Shown piece by piece: positions 13,744 to 23,419 of a stretch of 32,419 bases of DNA; the first letter of the stretch is position 1, and every line of letters begins with the position of its first letter. Source of the DNA: Acidocella sp. (GTDB taxonomy: Bacteria > Pseudomonadota > Alphaproteobacteria > Acetobacterales > Acetobacteraceae); NCBI RefSeq assembly GCF_013044125.1, contig NZ_JABEVC010000154.1, positions 1-32,419 on the forward strand. Direction: 5' to 3'. Under the pieces are notes generated by a model, which was not told the origin of the DNA, did not search any database, and saw only the letters and a program-made list of their open reading frames with translations. Position numbers and translations under genes: made by a program.

Positions 13744-14235
13744 ATGCCAACTGACCCCGACCCGATCCAGCTCGACGAAATCGACCGCAAGATCATCGCC
13801 GAACTGCAGGAGGACGGCCGCATGACCAATGTGGAGCTGGCCAGGCGGGCCGGAATTTCGCCCCCGCCCTGCCTGCGCCGCGTGCGCCGGCTGGAGGAGG
13901 CCGGCTTCATTCAGGGCTACCACGCCCGCACGGACGGCCAAAAACTCGGCTGGCAGATCGCCTTCTTCGTCATCGTCGGGCTGGAGAGCCAGAAACAGGC
14001 GGTGCTGGATGGTTTCGAGGCCCTGGTCGCCACCTGGCCCGAGGTGCGCGAATGCCACATGATCCGCGGCGGCGGCGATTTCCTGCTCAAGCTGGTCGCG
14101 CGCGACGCCGCGCACGAGAACCAGCTCACCGCCCGGCTCACCGGCGCCGCGCATGTCGCCCGGGTGCAAACCCTGCAAACAATACGCACCAGCCGGGACC
14201 TCGCCGGCGTGCCGATGGATCGTTCAAATGCTTGA
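13744..14235 (+). CDS. Lrp/AsnC-family transcriptional regulator
   Basis: A 163-residue feast/famine regulator. The N-terminal helix-turn-helix is LDEIDRKIIAELQEDGRMTNVELARRAGISPPPCLRRVRRLEEAGFIQGY (residues about 10-59, read in two parts), with the typical S-P-x-x-C-x-x-R-V recognition helix. The C-terminal RAM domain (FFVIVGLES..., EVRECHMIRGGGDFLLKLVARD) forms the octamer and binds an amino acid; the GGGDFLL turn is the effector region. It lies divergent to trxB, as lrp does in E. coli. An AGGA site six bases before the ATG supports the start. Its stop overlaps the following membrane-protein start by eight bases. The regulon and ligand are unknown; leucine or another branched-chain amino acid is possible. 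Confidence 0.94.
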   Translation: MPTDPDPIQLDEIDRKIIAELQEDGRMTNVELARRAGISPPPCLRRVRRLEEAGFIQGYHARTDGQKLGWQIAFFVIVGLESQKQAVLDGFEALVATWPEVRECHMIRGGGDFLLKLVARDAAHENQLTARLTGAAHVARVQTLQTIRTSRDLAGVPMDRSNA

Positions 14236-15157
14236 TTTCCTGATTCTGCTGGCCGCCGTCATCGTCGACCTGCTGTGCCGCTACGTTCCGGCCCATCTGC
14301 CCTACCTGTTCCCCTTCGTCTTCAACGCGCCGGTGTTCCTCGGCTGCTGGTTCATGCTGCTGTGGTACCTGCGCGGCATGGCCCGCGTCGCGCCGGAGCA
14401 AAAACCCGGCCGCCTGCGCCAATGGTTCTTCCTGCTCGGCCTGGGCAGCATCTATTTCGTGCTGCAAACGCATTTTGAATACATCTCCCAGCACATGTTC
14501 TTCCTCAACCGCATCCAGGCGGTCACTATCGGCATGGTGGCGCCCTTTGGCATCGCCATCGGCTGGATGCCCGAGGTTCTGCGCCTTGGCGTCCCGCCCT
14601 GGGTGCTGCGCGCCTGCCAGAGCCGGGTTGTGCACAGGCTCAGCCGCGTACTGGCCCACCCGCTGCCCGCCATGGCGATCTTTCTCATCACCACCGATGT
14701 CTGGCTGATCCCCGCGGTGCATTTCGCGGCCATGATCAACCCGTTCCTCTATGCGGTGATGAACATCTCCTGCCTGCTCGGCGGCCTGCTGTTCTGGCTC
14801 GTGGTGCTGGACCCGCGGCCAAAACCCGCCGCGCGTTTCTCCTACCTCACCCGCGCCGCAGCCGGCTTCCTGGTGATGTTCCCGCAGATCGCCGTCAGCT
14901 CCTACATCGCGCTGAGCACTGATAATCTGTACTCTTTTTACACACTTTGCGGCCGGCTCTTTCCCTCCATTTCCCCGCTTTATGATCAAATGCTCGGCGG
15001 GCTGATCCAGTGGATACCGCCCGGCATGCTCAACACCGCCGCCCTGCTCATCAGCCTCAACGCGCTGCGCCTCTCCGACATCAAAGCCGAAGAATCCTTT
15101 GTTCCGCCTCCTGGCGCGAAGATTTACGAAGCCAAGTGGACCGGACAGAAAAAATAG
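14228..15157 (+). CDS. CtaG/Caa3-type membrane protein (cytochrome oxidase assembly family)
   Basis: A 309-residue integral membrane protein with about seven hydrophobic segments. HFEYISQHMFFLNRIQAVTIGMVAPFGIAIGW (residues 82 on) has the spaced histidines (His82, His89) and M-V-A-P of the caa3-type CtaG family. The C-terminal YDQMLGGLIQWIPPGMLNT (252-270) matches the conserved D-Q-x-x-G-G-x-I-x-W-x-P-x-G. The family helps assemble copper centres of heme-copper oxidases; it is unrelated to the Cox11-type CtaG. The start at 14228 overlaps the lrp gene end by eight bases; an upstream ATG at 14153 would add a hydrophilic stretch unlike the family. No oxidase genes lie nearby, so the physiological partner is open. 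Confidence 0.75.
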   Translation: MLDFLILLAAVIVDLLCRYVPAHLPYLFPFVFNAPVFLGCWFMLLWYLRGMARVAPEQKPGRLRQWFFLLGLGSIYFVLQTHFEYISQHMFFLNRIQAVTIGMVAPFGIAIGWMPEVLRLGVPPWVLRACQSRVVHRLSRVLAHPLPAMAIFLITTDVWLIPAVHFAAMINPFLYAVMNISCLLGGLLFWLVVLDPRPKPAARFSYLTRAAAGFLVMFPQIAVSSYIALSTDNLYSFYTLCGRLFPSISPLYDQMLGGLIQWIPPGMLNTAALLISLNALRLSDIKAEESFVPPPGAKIYEAKWTGQKK

Positions 15158-15162
15158 CCGGC

Positions 15163-15203
15163 TTTTGTTGCGTTGCAGCACGGTTTTTTGTTGCGCTGCA
15201 CCA
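15163..15203 (+). promoter_or_regulatory. Two direct repeats with TGC-N3-GCA cores (PhaR/AniA-like operator)
   Basis: TTTTGTTGCGTTGCAGCA (15163-15180) and TTTTGTTGCGCTGCACCA (15186-15203) are near-identical, 23 bases apart, or about two helical turns. Each has a dyad TGC-N3-GCA, resembling the CTGC-N3-GCAG site known for the polyhydroxybutyrate/carbon-flux regulator PhaR (AniA) of alphaproteobacteria. They lie about 145-185 bases before the CoA-transferase gene and right after the preceding stop codon. Confidence 0.5.
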
Positions 15204-15337
15204 TGCGTTTTGCCACCCGCGCGATATCGGCGCAGCCCAGCTTTGAAATTTTGGACCAAGTTTCCGCGGTGATTTGATCTATGACAATCCCTCCCCGAGC
15301 GTGAGCGGCTAAAGCCCGTTCACATCAAAAATTATGA

Positions 15338-16870
<1,533 letters not shown>

Positions 16871-16886
16871 GCCTGCGCCCAGCTAC

Positions 16887-16913
16887 AAAAAAGGGGGCCG
16901 TGGCCCCCTTTTT
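16887..16913. terminator. Bidirectional terminator between aarC and the zinc-ribbon gene
   Basis: GGGGGCC (16893-16899) pairs with GGCCCCC (16902-16908) across GT. Runs of A before and T after the stem allow it to work for both convergent transcripts. Confidence 0.9.
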
Positions 16914-16942
16914 CGTGTCCCGGCGCAAATGTTTTTCCGCCG

Positions 16943-17488
16943 TCAGGTCATATGGCCAAGAAACGCCAGCCCGGCCAATCCGGCCGCCAGCAGCAGCACC
17001 AGAGTCAGCACCAGCCGCAAATTGCTGATTTTAACCGGCGGCGGCGGTCGCTTTTCCGGCTCGTATTCAACCTCGTTGTTGCGCGCCGCATGCACCAGAT
17101 CCGCGAAGGAATCCCCCTGGCCGGGCTGATGCAACGGCGCCACGCCGTCATCGCCGCCGCTGGTCAGGAACATCGGCAGCCCCAACGCCGGGTCGGTCTC
17201 ACTCACCGGCACGCTCATCACCCCCGCCGCCGCCAATGGCGCATCGGCAAGCTGAGCATCAGCGAAATCGGCATCAGCCCGTTGTACGTCCGCATACGCG
17301 GCGGCCTGGGTTTCACCTGCCGTCTCCTGCGCCGCCGCAAAATCTGAAACCGCAGCCAAACCGGGGGAAAGCGGCTCGCTGCGCCAGCCGGTTCCGCACC
17401 GCGCGCATTGCAACTTGCGGCTGCGCCCCGCCAGCGCCGCATCGGGCACTTCGTACACAGCTGAACAATTCGGGCATAAAAGGCGCAT
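16943..17488 (-). CDS. zinc-ribbon (MJ0042-type) membrane protein
   Basis: A 181-residue protein with an N-terminal zinc ribbon, MRLLCPNCSAVYEVPDAAL...LQCARCG (Cys5, Cys8, Cys28, Cys31), typical of the MJ0042 zinc-finger family in alphaproteobacteria. A low-complexity Ala/Asp-rich middle (about 50-95), a proline-basic stretch (EKRPPPPVK) and one C-terminal membrane segment (LRLVLTLVLLLAAGLAGLAFLG) follow. The topology suggests a cytoplasmic ribbon tethered to the inner membrane. The function is unknown. It lies divergent from ftsE, an arrangement I recall in other alphaproteobacteria, which hints at a link with division or envelope. ATG at 17488 fits the family start. An upstream ATG would place 23 unrelated residues before the ribbon. 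No clear ribosome site is visible. Confidence 0.85.
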   Translation of the reverse strand: MRLLCPNCSAVYEVPDAALAGRSRKLQCARCGTGWRSEPLSPGLAAVSDFAAAQETAGETQAAAYADVQRADADFADAQLADAPLAAAGVMSVPVSETDPALGLPMFLTSGGDDGVAPLHQPGQGDSFADLVHAARNNEVEYEPEKRPPPPVKISNLRLVLTLVLLLAAGLAGLAFLGHMT

Positions 17489-17566
17489 GATCAGCTTTAT
17501 GAATGGCATTTCTGGCGTGTTCGCGCAATAACAACTTGCATGACCTTCGGCCGCCAATCAATTCAA

Positions 17567-17594
17567 TTGACACAAATTTTGGTCTATCTAAACG
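17567..17594 (+). promoter_or_regulatory. Probable ftsE operon promoter
   Basis: A perfect TTGACA (17567-17572) followed by TAAACG (17589-17594) with a 16-base spacer. Transcription would start near 17601, leaving a leader of about 95 bases before ftsE. The -35 is convincing, the -10 modest. Confidence 0.5.
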
Positions 17595-17696
17595 TTATCC
17601 ACGCGCGGCAGTCTCAACGCCCGGGGGCTGATCCGGGCCGCGGCCGCGCCGCAAAAACCGGGTTAACCCCCTGGCGCAAAACAACTTTAAGGTACA

Positions 17697-18380
17697 ATGA
17701 TTAGATTTGACGACGTCTGGTTGAAATACCGCCATCAGGACCGTGGCCCGGGGGCTTTGGCGCGCGATGTGCTGCGCGGTGTCGATTTTAAAATCCCCGA
17801 GGGCGGTTTCCGCTGGCTCACCGGCCCTTCGGGCGCGGGAAAAACCACCCTGCTCAAGCTCATCTACCTGGCCGAACACCCGACCCAGGGCCGGATTGAC
17901 ATCATGGGCACCCATGCCGCCAGAATCTCCCGGCGCGACGCCGCGCTGCTGCGCCGGCGCATCGGCGTAGTCTACCAGGATTTCCGCCTCCTCGCGCATC
18001 TCTCCGCGTATGACAACGTGGCCCTGCCGATGCGCCTGGCACGCCGCGCCGAGCATCAGGTCCACGCCGATGTCACTGAAATCCTCCGCTGGGTCGGCCT
18101 CGCCAACCGGCTTGGCGCGCTGCCCGACGAACTCTCCGGCGGCGAGCAGCAGCGCGTCGCCATCGCGCGCGCCGTGGTCGGGCGGCCGAAACTGCTGGTC
18201 GCCGACGAACCCACCGGCAATCTGGACGATGAACAGGCCGGGCGGCTGATGACCCTGATCACCGCGCTCAACCGGCTTGGCACCACCGTCATCGTGGCCA
18301 CGCACAACCACGCGCTGGTTTCCGCCTACCCCGCCCCCTTGCTGGAAATGGCCGAAGGCCGGCTCACCGCGCATGGCTAA
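17697..18380 (+). CDS. ftsE: cell-division ATP-binding protein FtsE
   Basis: ABC-type ATPase that works with FtsX at the septum to activate peptidoglycan hydrolases. The 227 residues contain the Walker A GPSGAGKT (43-50), the Q-loop YQDFRLL, the signature LSGGEQQR, the Walker B LLVADEP with TGNLD, and the switch histidine in [16 protein letters not shown] is the common FtsE opening, and the Q-loop sequence VYQDFRLL is typical of FtsE. An AAGG five bases before the ATG supports the start. The stop overlaps the ftsX start by eight bases. Compared with the general ABC transporter family it lacks any extra domain. It is the first gene of a four-gene run ftsE-ftsX-ydcF-plsC. Confidence 0.96.
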   Translation: MIRFDDVWLKYRHQDRGPGALARDVLRGVDFKIPEGGFRWLTGPSGAGKTTLLKLIYLAEHPTQGRIDIMGTHAARISRRDAALLRRRIGVVYQDFRLLAHLSAYDNVALPMRLARRAEHQVHADVTEILRWVGLANRLGALPDELSGGEQQRVAIARAVVGRPKLLVADEPTGNLDDEQAGRLMTLITALNRLGTTVIVATHNHALVSAYPAPLLEMAEGRLTAHG

Positions 18381-19275
18381 ACGCCATACCGACCCGCTGG
18401 GTCTGCACTCGGTGCTGGAGGACTGGATGCTGCCGGTCCTGGTCGCTGCCATGAGCTTCCTCGCCGCCCTGGCCGTGGCCGGGGCGCTGGCCAGCACCGT
18501 GCTCGCCGCGCAATGGCAGAACGACACCGCCGCCGCGCTCACCATCCAGGTGCCCCAGCCCGGCGCGCCGGACGCCACAGGCAACGCCACCCGCCTGGCC
18601 GCCGTGCAAGCCGCGCTGCAAACCATGCCGGGCGTCAGCAGCCCGCGCCTGCTGAGCGCTGATGCGCTGAACCGCCTGCTCGCCCCCTGGCTCGGCACGG
18701 ATGCGGCGGCGCTCGGCCTGCCCCTCCCCGCTGTCATCACCGCCACCTGGAACGGCCCCGGCCCGGGCGATGCCATCGCCGCGGCGCTGAACAAACCAGC
18801 CCCCGGCACCCTGGCGCAAACCGGCGTGCAATGGGCCGCGCGCGTCACCGCGCTCACCGGCAGCCTGCAAACCTGCGCCGCCGCGGTGCTGGTTATCGTC
18901 GCCCTGGTCGGCGGCGCGCTGGTCGCGCTGGCCACCCGCGCGGGCCTCGCGCAACGGCGCGAGACCATCGAGATCATCCATGGCCTCGGCGCGCAGGATG
19001 GCGACATCGCCAGCCGCTTCGCCAGCCGCGCCACCGCCCTCGCCGTGACAGGCGCCGCCGCCGGGGCGCTGCTGGCGCTGCCCGTGCTGCTGTGGCTGGC
19101 CGCTCTGGCCGCGCCTTTCAGCGGGCCGCCCCAGCTTAGCGGCCTGCAACACGGGCTGGCCGGCCTGCCGCCCGCGCTGTGGACGGCGCTGCCCTGCCTG
19201 CCGCTGGCCGCCGCCGTGATCGGATGGAGCTCGGCGCAGCTCACCGTGCGGGGCTGGCTACGGAAACTGGTCTGA
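18373..19275 (+). CDS. ftsX: cell-division membrane protein FtsX
   Basis: Inner-membrane partner of FtsE, 300 residues from the ATG at 18373. The pattern is FtsX-like: a cytoplasmic N-terminus ([21 protein letters not shown]), the first membrane segment at about 23-45, and a periplasmic domain of about 120 residues that in the family contacts amidase activators. Then come three more membrane segments in the C-terminal half, with ARAGLAQRRETIEIIHGLGAQDGDIASRF between the second and third; this cytoplasmic coupling helix is the conserved part of the family. Sequence outside this block is Ala/Leu-rich and weakly conserved. It overlaps ftsE by eight bases and its stop shares one base with the next ATG. 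Confidence 0.93.
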   Translation: MAKRHTDPLGLHSVLEDWMLPVLVAAMSFLAALAVAGALASTVLAAQWQNDTAAALTIQVPQPGAPDATGNATRLAAVQAALQTMPGVSSPRLLSADALNRLLAPWLGTDAAALGLPLPAVITATWNGPGPGDAIAAALNKPAPGTLAQTGVQWAARVTALTGSLQTCAAAVLVIVALVGGALVALATRAGLAQRRETIEIIHGLGAQDGDIASRFASRATALAVTGAAAGALLALPVLLWLAALAAPFSGPPQLSGLQHGLAGLPPALWTALPCLPLAAAVIGWSSAQLTVRGWLRKLV

Positions 19276-19904
19276 TGCCCCGCGCCCGCCGTTTCCGCCG
19301 CCGCCGCTTCTCCGTGCTGCGCTTGTTCGCCAAGGGCTTCATCGTCCTCGGCGGCCTCTGGCTGGCCGGCTTTGTCATCTTCCTCGCCGTGGTCCTCACC
19401 GCCGCGCCGCCCAACCCCATGCCCCATGCCGGCGGCATCGTCGCGCTCACCGGCGGGGATGACCGCGTCAGCGCCGCCCTCGCCCTGCTGGCTGACCGCG
19501 ACGCCCCGCTGCTGCTCATCTCCGGCGCCGGGCGCGGCACCTATCTGGGTGACTTCACCGCCGACGACGCCGCCGCCGCTACCCGCTATGCCAGCGCCAT
19601 AACCCTCGGCCACATGGCCGGCACCACCCACGGCAACGCGCTAGAGACCACCAACTGGGTCCGCGCCCACGGCATCCACTCGCTCATCGTCGTCACCGCT
19701 GACTATCATATGCCCCGCGCCATGCAGGAAATGCGTCAGGCCCTGCCCGATATCACCCTCATCGCCGCCCCGGTGCGCCCGCCCGCCATGCGCAACCTCT
19801 TCAGCCTGCCCACATTGCGGTTGCTCGCCGGAGAATATAGCAAGTACCTCGTGGTGCGCTCAGGTCTCAGCCGGTTCGCCACCAGCCTCATAACCCAGGA
19901 TTGA
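19275..19904 (+). CDS. YdcF/SanA-like DUF218 membrane protein
   Basis: A 209-residue protein with an Arg-rich N-terminus (MPRARRFRRRRF), one membrane anchor at about 22-44, and a periplasmic DUF218 domain: GGIVALTGGDDRVSAALALL, LLISGAGRGT, THGNALETTNW and VVTADYHMPRAM. These are the conserved polar segments of the YdcF/ElyC/SanA family, which has been tied to envelope integrity, but no reaction is established. It follows ftsX with a one-base overlap (TGATG) and precedes plsC, whose TTG overlaps its stop, so the run is tightly coupled. The order ftsE-ftsX-ydcF-plsC looks like a conserved alphaproteobacterial envelope operon. A longer in-frame reading from 19179 lies inside ftsX and is unlikely. 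Confidence 0.88.
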   Translation: MPRARRFRRRRFSVLRLFAKGFIVLGGLWLAGFVIFLAVVLTAAPPNPMPHAGGIVALTGGDDRVSAALALLADRDAPLLLISGAGRGTYLGDFTADDAAAATRYASAITLGHMAGTTHGNALETTNWVRAHGIHSLIVVTADYHMPRAMQEMRQALPDITLIAAPVRPPAMRNLFSLPTLRLLAGEYSKYLVVRSGLSRFATSLITQD

Positions 19905-20608
19905 TCAACCTGCGCTTCCTCCGCTCCCTCGCCTTCAACGCCGTCATGTTCGGCACCGGCACCGTGCTCAGCCTTTGGGGCATCCTGCTTTGGCGGCTGG
20001 GCTATTCGCGGCTTGACCGCGTGCCGATCCTCTGGGCCAAAATCTGCCTCGCCGGTCTGCGCCTGTTCTGCGGTGTCCGGCTGCGCATCGAGGGGCGCGA
20101 ACACCTGCCGCCTCCCGGCGCCGCCATCGTCGCGGCACAGCACCAGTCCACGCTGGATGTCCTCATCTGGCTGAGCCTGCTGCACCACCCCTCCTTCGTG
20201 TTCAAGCGTGAGCTGGCCAAAATCCCGCTGTTCGGGGTGCTGCTGGAACCTACCGGCATGGTCCCGGTGGACCGCGGCGGCGCCGGCCACGCCCTGCGTA
20301 AAATGATGTCGGGCTGCGCCAAGGCCCTCGCCGCCGGCCGCCAGATCATCCTCTTCCCCGAGGGCACGCGCGTTCTCCCCGGCAAGCGCGCCCGCCTGCA
20401 CCCCGGCATCGTCGCCCTGGCCAAGGCCAACAACCTGCCACTCATCCCCGCCGCCACTGATTCCGGCCTCTCCTGGGGCGCGAAAGCCTTCCGCATTTCA
20501 CCCGGCACCGTCACCGTGAAGCTCTACCCGCCCATCGCGCCCAAAACCCCGCAGGATGAAATGCTCGCCCGCCTCGCCACCTGCTTTTATGACCCCGGCG
20601 TAGAGTAA
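19901..20608 (+). CDS. plsC: 1-acyl-sn-glycerol-3-phosphate acyltransferase (PlsC family)
   Basis: Inner-membrane enzyme that acylates lysophosphatidic acid to phosphatidic acid in phospholipid synthesis. The 235 residues have an N-terminal hydrophobic segment (about 10-32). The acyltransferase motifs are AAQHQSTLDV (HX4D: His81, Asp86), FKRELAKIPLFG (motif II), LFPEGTR (152-157, motif III) and PLIPAATDSG (motif IV). Length is normal. The TTG start at 19901 overlaps the stop of the preceding gene (TTGA), indicating coupling; the next ATG lies 15 codons inside the hydrophobic segment. It converges on envZ with only six bases between the stops and no hairpin there, so transcripts may run into each other. 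Confidence 0.94.
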   Translation: MINLRFLRSLAFNAVMFGTGTVLSLWGILLWRLGYSRLDRVPILWAKICLAGLRLFCGVRLRIEGREHLPPPGAAIVAAQHQSTLDVLIWLSLLHHPSFVFKRELAKIPLFGVLLEPTGMVPVDRGGAGHALRKMMSGCAKALAAGRQIILFPEGTRVLPGKRARLHPGIVALAKANNLPLIPAATDSGLSWGAKAFRISPGTVTVKLYPPIAPKTPQDEMLARLATCFYDPGVE

Positions 20609-20614
20609 ACCGCC

Positions 20615-21940
20615 TCACGCCGGCAGTTCGATCACCACGCGCAGGCCGCCGCCTGGGCGGTCCAGCAGAAAAATATCCCCGCCATGCGCGCCGACGATAT
20701 CGCGGGCAATGGCCAGGCCCAGGCCGGTGCCACCTGCCGAGGCCGTCTCGAACGGGCGGAACACGGCCTCACGCTGGCTGGCCGGAATCCCGGGGCCATC
20801 ATCCTCAATCACAATCCGCAGCGTCCGCCCGCTCATCGCCGCGCCGAGCCACATCTGCCCGGCATGGCGGCGGGCATTGTCAATCAGGTTGGTCAGCACC
20901 CGGCGCATCGCCTCGGGGCGCAAGGTCGCGCTCAACCCCTCGGGGGCATCGCAATCTATCCGTGCCCCCGCCCGCCGCGCGGCCGCCGCCACATCCTCCA
21001 GCAACCCCGTCACATCGGTGGGCACGGCCTGTTCGCTGCCCTCGCCGCGCGCAAAACTGAGATAAGTGGCAATCAGCTGCTCCATCTCCTCAATGTCGCC
21101 GGTCATCTCCGCCATCTCGCCCGCATCGGCTTCCGGCAGCATCGCCAAAGAGAGCCGCAGCCGGGTGAGCGGCGTGCGCAGATCATGCGACACCCCGGCC
21201 AGCATGGTGGTCCGCTGCGCCAGGAATCGCCGCAGGCGCTCCTGCATCCGGTTGAACGCCGCGGCCGCGCGGCGCACCTCCACCGCTCCCTCGGGCTTGA
21301 TCGGCCCGGGGTCGCGCCCCATGCCGAAGGCCTCCGCCGCCACCGCGAGACGGGTGATCCCGCGCACCTGGGTGCGTAAAAACAGCGCCGAGATGCCAAA
21401 CAGCAGCCCGGCGGTGCCGATCACCCAAATCAGGAACAAATAAAACGTGCCGATATAGAGCCGCTTGCGCGACACATCGATGCTCAGCACCCCGTCAGCC
21501 ATCTGCACATTGATACGGATGAACCCCGGCGTGGTATTCCAGGCGACGTTGAACGGCCGGTGCAGATTCTGCGCCAGCCCGCGGGCAAGATCGTCATCAA
21601 CCGGGCCCGGCGCATCCGGCGGCGGCAGGCGCCGCAGCACCTGGTTGCGCAGAAACACGGTGCTGAACTGAAAATACCGGTCGGTCTCCTGGATAATGAG
21701 CCCCCGGGTATCCGGCGCGCGGTCGATCTCATCGATCATGAACCCCACCTCGCCGGCGACCCCCCCGGCCAGGCGGCGGGAAAGCTCGTTGAGGTGATTG
21801 CCATAGAACAGCAGCAGCGCCACCGCCTGCAGCAGCACCAGCGGGATCAGCACGATCAGCAGCGAACGGCCAAAGAGGGTGCGCGGCAGAAACCTGCGCA
21901 GCACCCGGTCGGCCGAAAATCCGCCGGGGCGTAGTTTCAT
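20615..21940 (-). CDS. EnvZ-like sensor histidine kinase
   Basis: A 441-residue two-component sensor. Two membrane segments (about 27-47 and 164-188) flank a periplasmic domain of about 115 residues. Then come a HAMP domain (about 189-240), the HisKA dimerisation domain with [18 protein letters not shown] (phospho-accepting His252), and a catalytic ATPase domain with N box [10 protein letters not shown] (351-360), G1 DGPGIP (381-386) and [10 protein letters not shown]. Sequence and layout are EnvZ/OmpR-type. Its ATG overlaps the stop of the OmpR-type regulator (ATGA), so the two form a pair. The signal is unknown. A MarR-family gene heads the operon, so the whole unit is marR-ompR-envZ. Confidence 0.93.
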   Translation of the reverse strand: MKLRPGGFSADRVLRRFLPRTLFGRSLLIVLIPLVLLQAVALLLFYGNHLNELSRRLAGGVAGEVGFMIDEIDRAPDTRGLIIQETDRYFQFSTVFLRNQVLRRLPPPDAPGPVDDDLARGLAQNLHRPFNVAWNTTPGFIRINVQMADGVLSIDVSRKRLYIGTFYLFLIWVIGTAGLLFGISALFLRTQVRGITRLAVAAEAFGMGRDPGPIKPEGAVEVRRAAAAFNRMQERLRRFLAQRTTMLAGVSHDLRTPLTRLRLSLAMLPEADAGEMAEMTGDIEEMEQLIATYLSFARGEGSEQAVPTDVTGLLEDVAAAARRAGARIDCDAPEGLSATLRPEAMRRVLTNLIDNARRHAGQMWLGAAMSGRTLRIVIEDDGPGIPASQREAVFRPFETASAGGTGLGLAIARDIVGAHGGDIFLLDRPGGGLRVVIELPA

Positions 21941-22632
21941 GGCCCTGGTTTCAGCGTATAGCCCTTGCCGCGCACGGTGTGCAGAAACCGCGGCTCGCGC
22001 GGGTCTGGCTCTATCTTGCGGCGCAGGCGCGTCACCTGCACGTCGATCGCGCGCTCGTTCACATCGTCCAGCCCCAGGGCCGCCGCCAGCGCCTCGCGCG
22101 AGAGGATCTCATGCGGGCGGGCCGCCAGCGCCATCAGCAGCGCAAGCTCGGCCCCGGTCAGCCGCACCCGGCTGTTGGGCCCCACCAGCTCGGCGCGCGA
22201 TGCGTCAAACATCTTGCCGCCCAGCTGCAACGGCCCGGCGGGCAATGCCGGCGGCTGCGCCCGGCGCAGCATGGCACGGATGCGCGCCAGCAGCACCCGC
22301 GGGTCAAACGGCTTGCCCAGGTAGTCATCCGCCCCGGCCTCGAAACCCGCGATAATATCCTCCGGCGCATCGCGCGCGGTGAGCAGCAGTATCGGCATAT
22401 CGGGGGCGCGCTCACCGCGCAGGCCGCCGGTCAGCTCCAGCCCGCTCTCGCCGGGCATCATCACATCCAGCACCATCAAATCAAAATCCATGAACCTCAG
22501 CTTGTCGCGCGCCTGCGCGGCGGACTCCGCCATCGTCACGCGGAACCCCTGCTCGGTGAGGTAACGGCTCAACAGCCCGCGCAACCGCGGTTCGTCATCA
22601 ACGACAAGAATATGCGCCCCTTCGCTGCTCAT
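21937..22632 (-). CDS. OmpR-family response regulator
   Basis: A 231-residue response regulator. The receiver domain holds the acidic pocket VVDDEPRL (Asp12, Asp13), the phosphorylated Asp56 in [13 protein letters not shown], and the switch Lys in YLGKPFDP. The C-terminal winged helix ([53 protein letters not shown]) is OmpR-type. The ATG at 22632 fits the family N-terminus, with AGGG about eight bases upstream. Paired with the overlapping histidine kinase and preceded by a MarR gene, it resembles petR of Rhodobacter, which lies beside the MarR-type petP and is needed for the cytochrome bc1 complex; this parallel is inference from gene order and family. Confidence 0.94.
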   Translation of the reverse strand: MSSEGAHILVVDDEPRLRGLLSRYLTEQGFRVTMAESAAQARDKLRFMDFDLMVLDVMMPGESGLELTGGLRGERAPDMPILLLTARDAPEDIIAGFEAGADDYLGKPFDPRVLLARIRAMLRRAQPPALPAGPLQLGGKMFDASRAELVGPNSRVRLTGAELALLMALAARPHEILSREALAAALGLDDVNERAIDVQVTRLRRKIEPDPREPRFLHTVRGKGYTLKPGP

Positions 22633-22642
22633 CGCACCGGCC

Positions 22643-23209
22643 CTAACGCGCGCCCCGGCTGCGGTGGACGTCCAGGCTGTCAATATAGTCGCGCCCCTGC
22701 TTCAGGGTTAGCCCGCGCAACACCCGGCGGAATCCTTCCACCGCCGGCCCGCCCGCCTCCCGGTAGGCCGCGAGAAAACGGTCCCGCTGGCAGTCAAACA
22801 ACCGCCGCTCCAGCGCCTGGCCCTTCTCGGTGAGGGTGAGCAGCCGCTGCCGCCGGTCCTGCGCGCCCGCCGTCTGCGCCACGTAGCCATCGCGGATCAA
22901 CGGCCCCAGCACACGGGTCAGGCTCTGCTTGGTAATGCCCAGAAACGCCAACAGTTCCCCCACCGTCAGCCCCGGCTTACGGCCGATCCAGTGCAGCGTG
23001 CGATGATGCGCCCGCCCCAGCCCAAACTCGGACAAAATCGCCAGCGGCGCGGCGGTGATGTCACGCATCGCGAAAAACATCATGTCCTGCGCAACCCGCA
23101 ACTCCTCCTCGCGCAGAAACAACAGCCCCGCGCCGGGCTGCGCGTGCGTGGAGCCGGCCGGCAGATCGCGCTTCAAACGGTTGAGACCTTGAGTTGGAGT
23201 GTCTTGCAT
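22643..23209 (-). CDS. MarR-family transcriptional regulator (PetP-like)
   Basis: A 188-residue winged-helix regulator. The core runs from about [38 protein letters not shown] (recognition helix [14 protein letters not shown]) to the wing with [28 protein letters not shown], the D-R-R/L-T-x-x-G pattern of MarR. A 40-residue N-terminal extension before the first helix is unusual. It heads the operon with the OmpR-type regulator ten bases downstream and is divergent from ilvE. MarR proteins usually bind palindromes near their own start; AGTA-N5-TACT lies in the intergenic region near 23252. The pairing with a response regulator recalls petP-petR of Rhodobacter. The ligand is unknown. Confidence 0.9.
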   Translation of the reverse strand: MQDTPTQGLNRLKRDLPAGSTHAQPGAGLLFLREEELRVAQDMMFFAMRDITAAPLAILSEFGLGRAHHRTLHWIGRKPGLTVGELLAFLGITKQSLTRVLGPLIRDGYVAQTAGAQDRRQRLLTLTEKGQALERRLFDCQRDRFLAAYREAGGPAVEGFRRVLRGLTLKQGRDYIDSLDVHRSRGAR

Positions 23210-23419
23210 GGCAGATTCGCAATCTTACGAGGTTTCCAGCACCTATTATGACAGTATTGCTTACTTATCTGCAAGGGGTTTCCACCATAATATCACGGCG
23301 TATGATTGTTTTAGGATGATGCCCCCTGGCGTCAACTTAAAATTATACGCTCAATCAACGGCTCGAAACCACTAACCCGCCGCCTGTTCGCCACCAGCCT
23401 TACCGGAGTTTTTTTAACC
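23210..23419. promoter_or_regulatory. Divergent promoter region between marR and ilvE
   Basis: This AT-rich 210-base gap must hold promoters in both directions. AGTA-N5-TACT near 23252-23264 is a short dyad that could be a MarR operator. TATGAT near 23300 has a weak -35 (TTTCCA) 16 bases upstream and could drive ilvE. The ilvE ribosome site (CGGAG) is far from its ATG, about 12 bases, separated by seven T. Confidence 0.35.

Noticed and set aside
15163-15203. Insertion-sequence end or attachment site
   Set aside because: The two units are direct repeats with internal dyads, and no transposase or integrase gene is near.
17595-19631. A 678-codon frame opposite ftsE, ftsX and ydcF
   Set aside because: It is antisense to three recognised genes, contains no domain, and has shadow-like composition.
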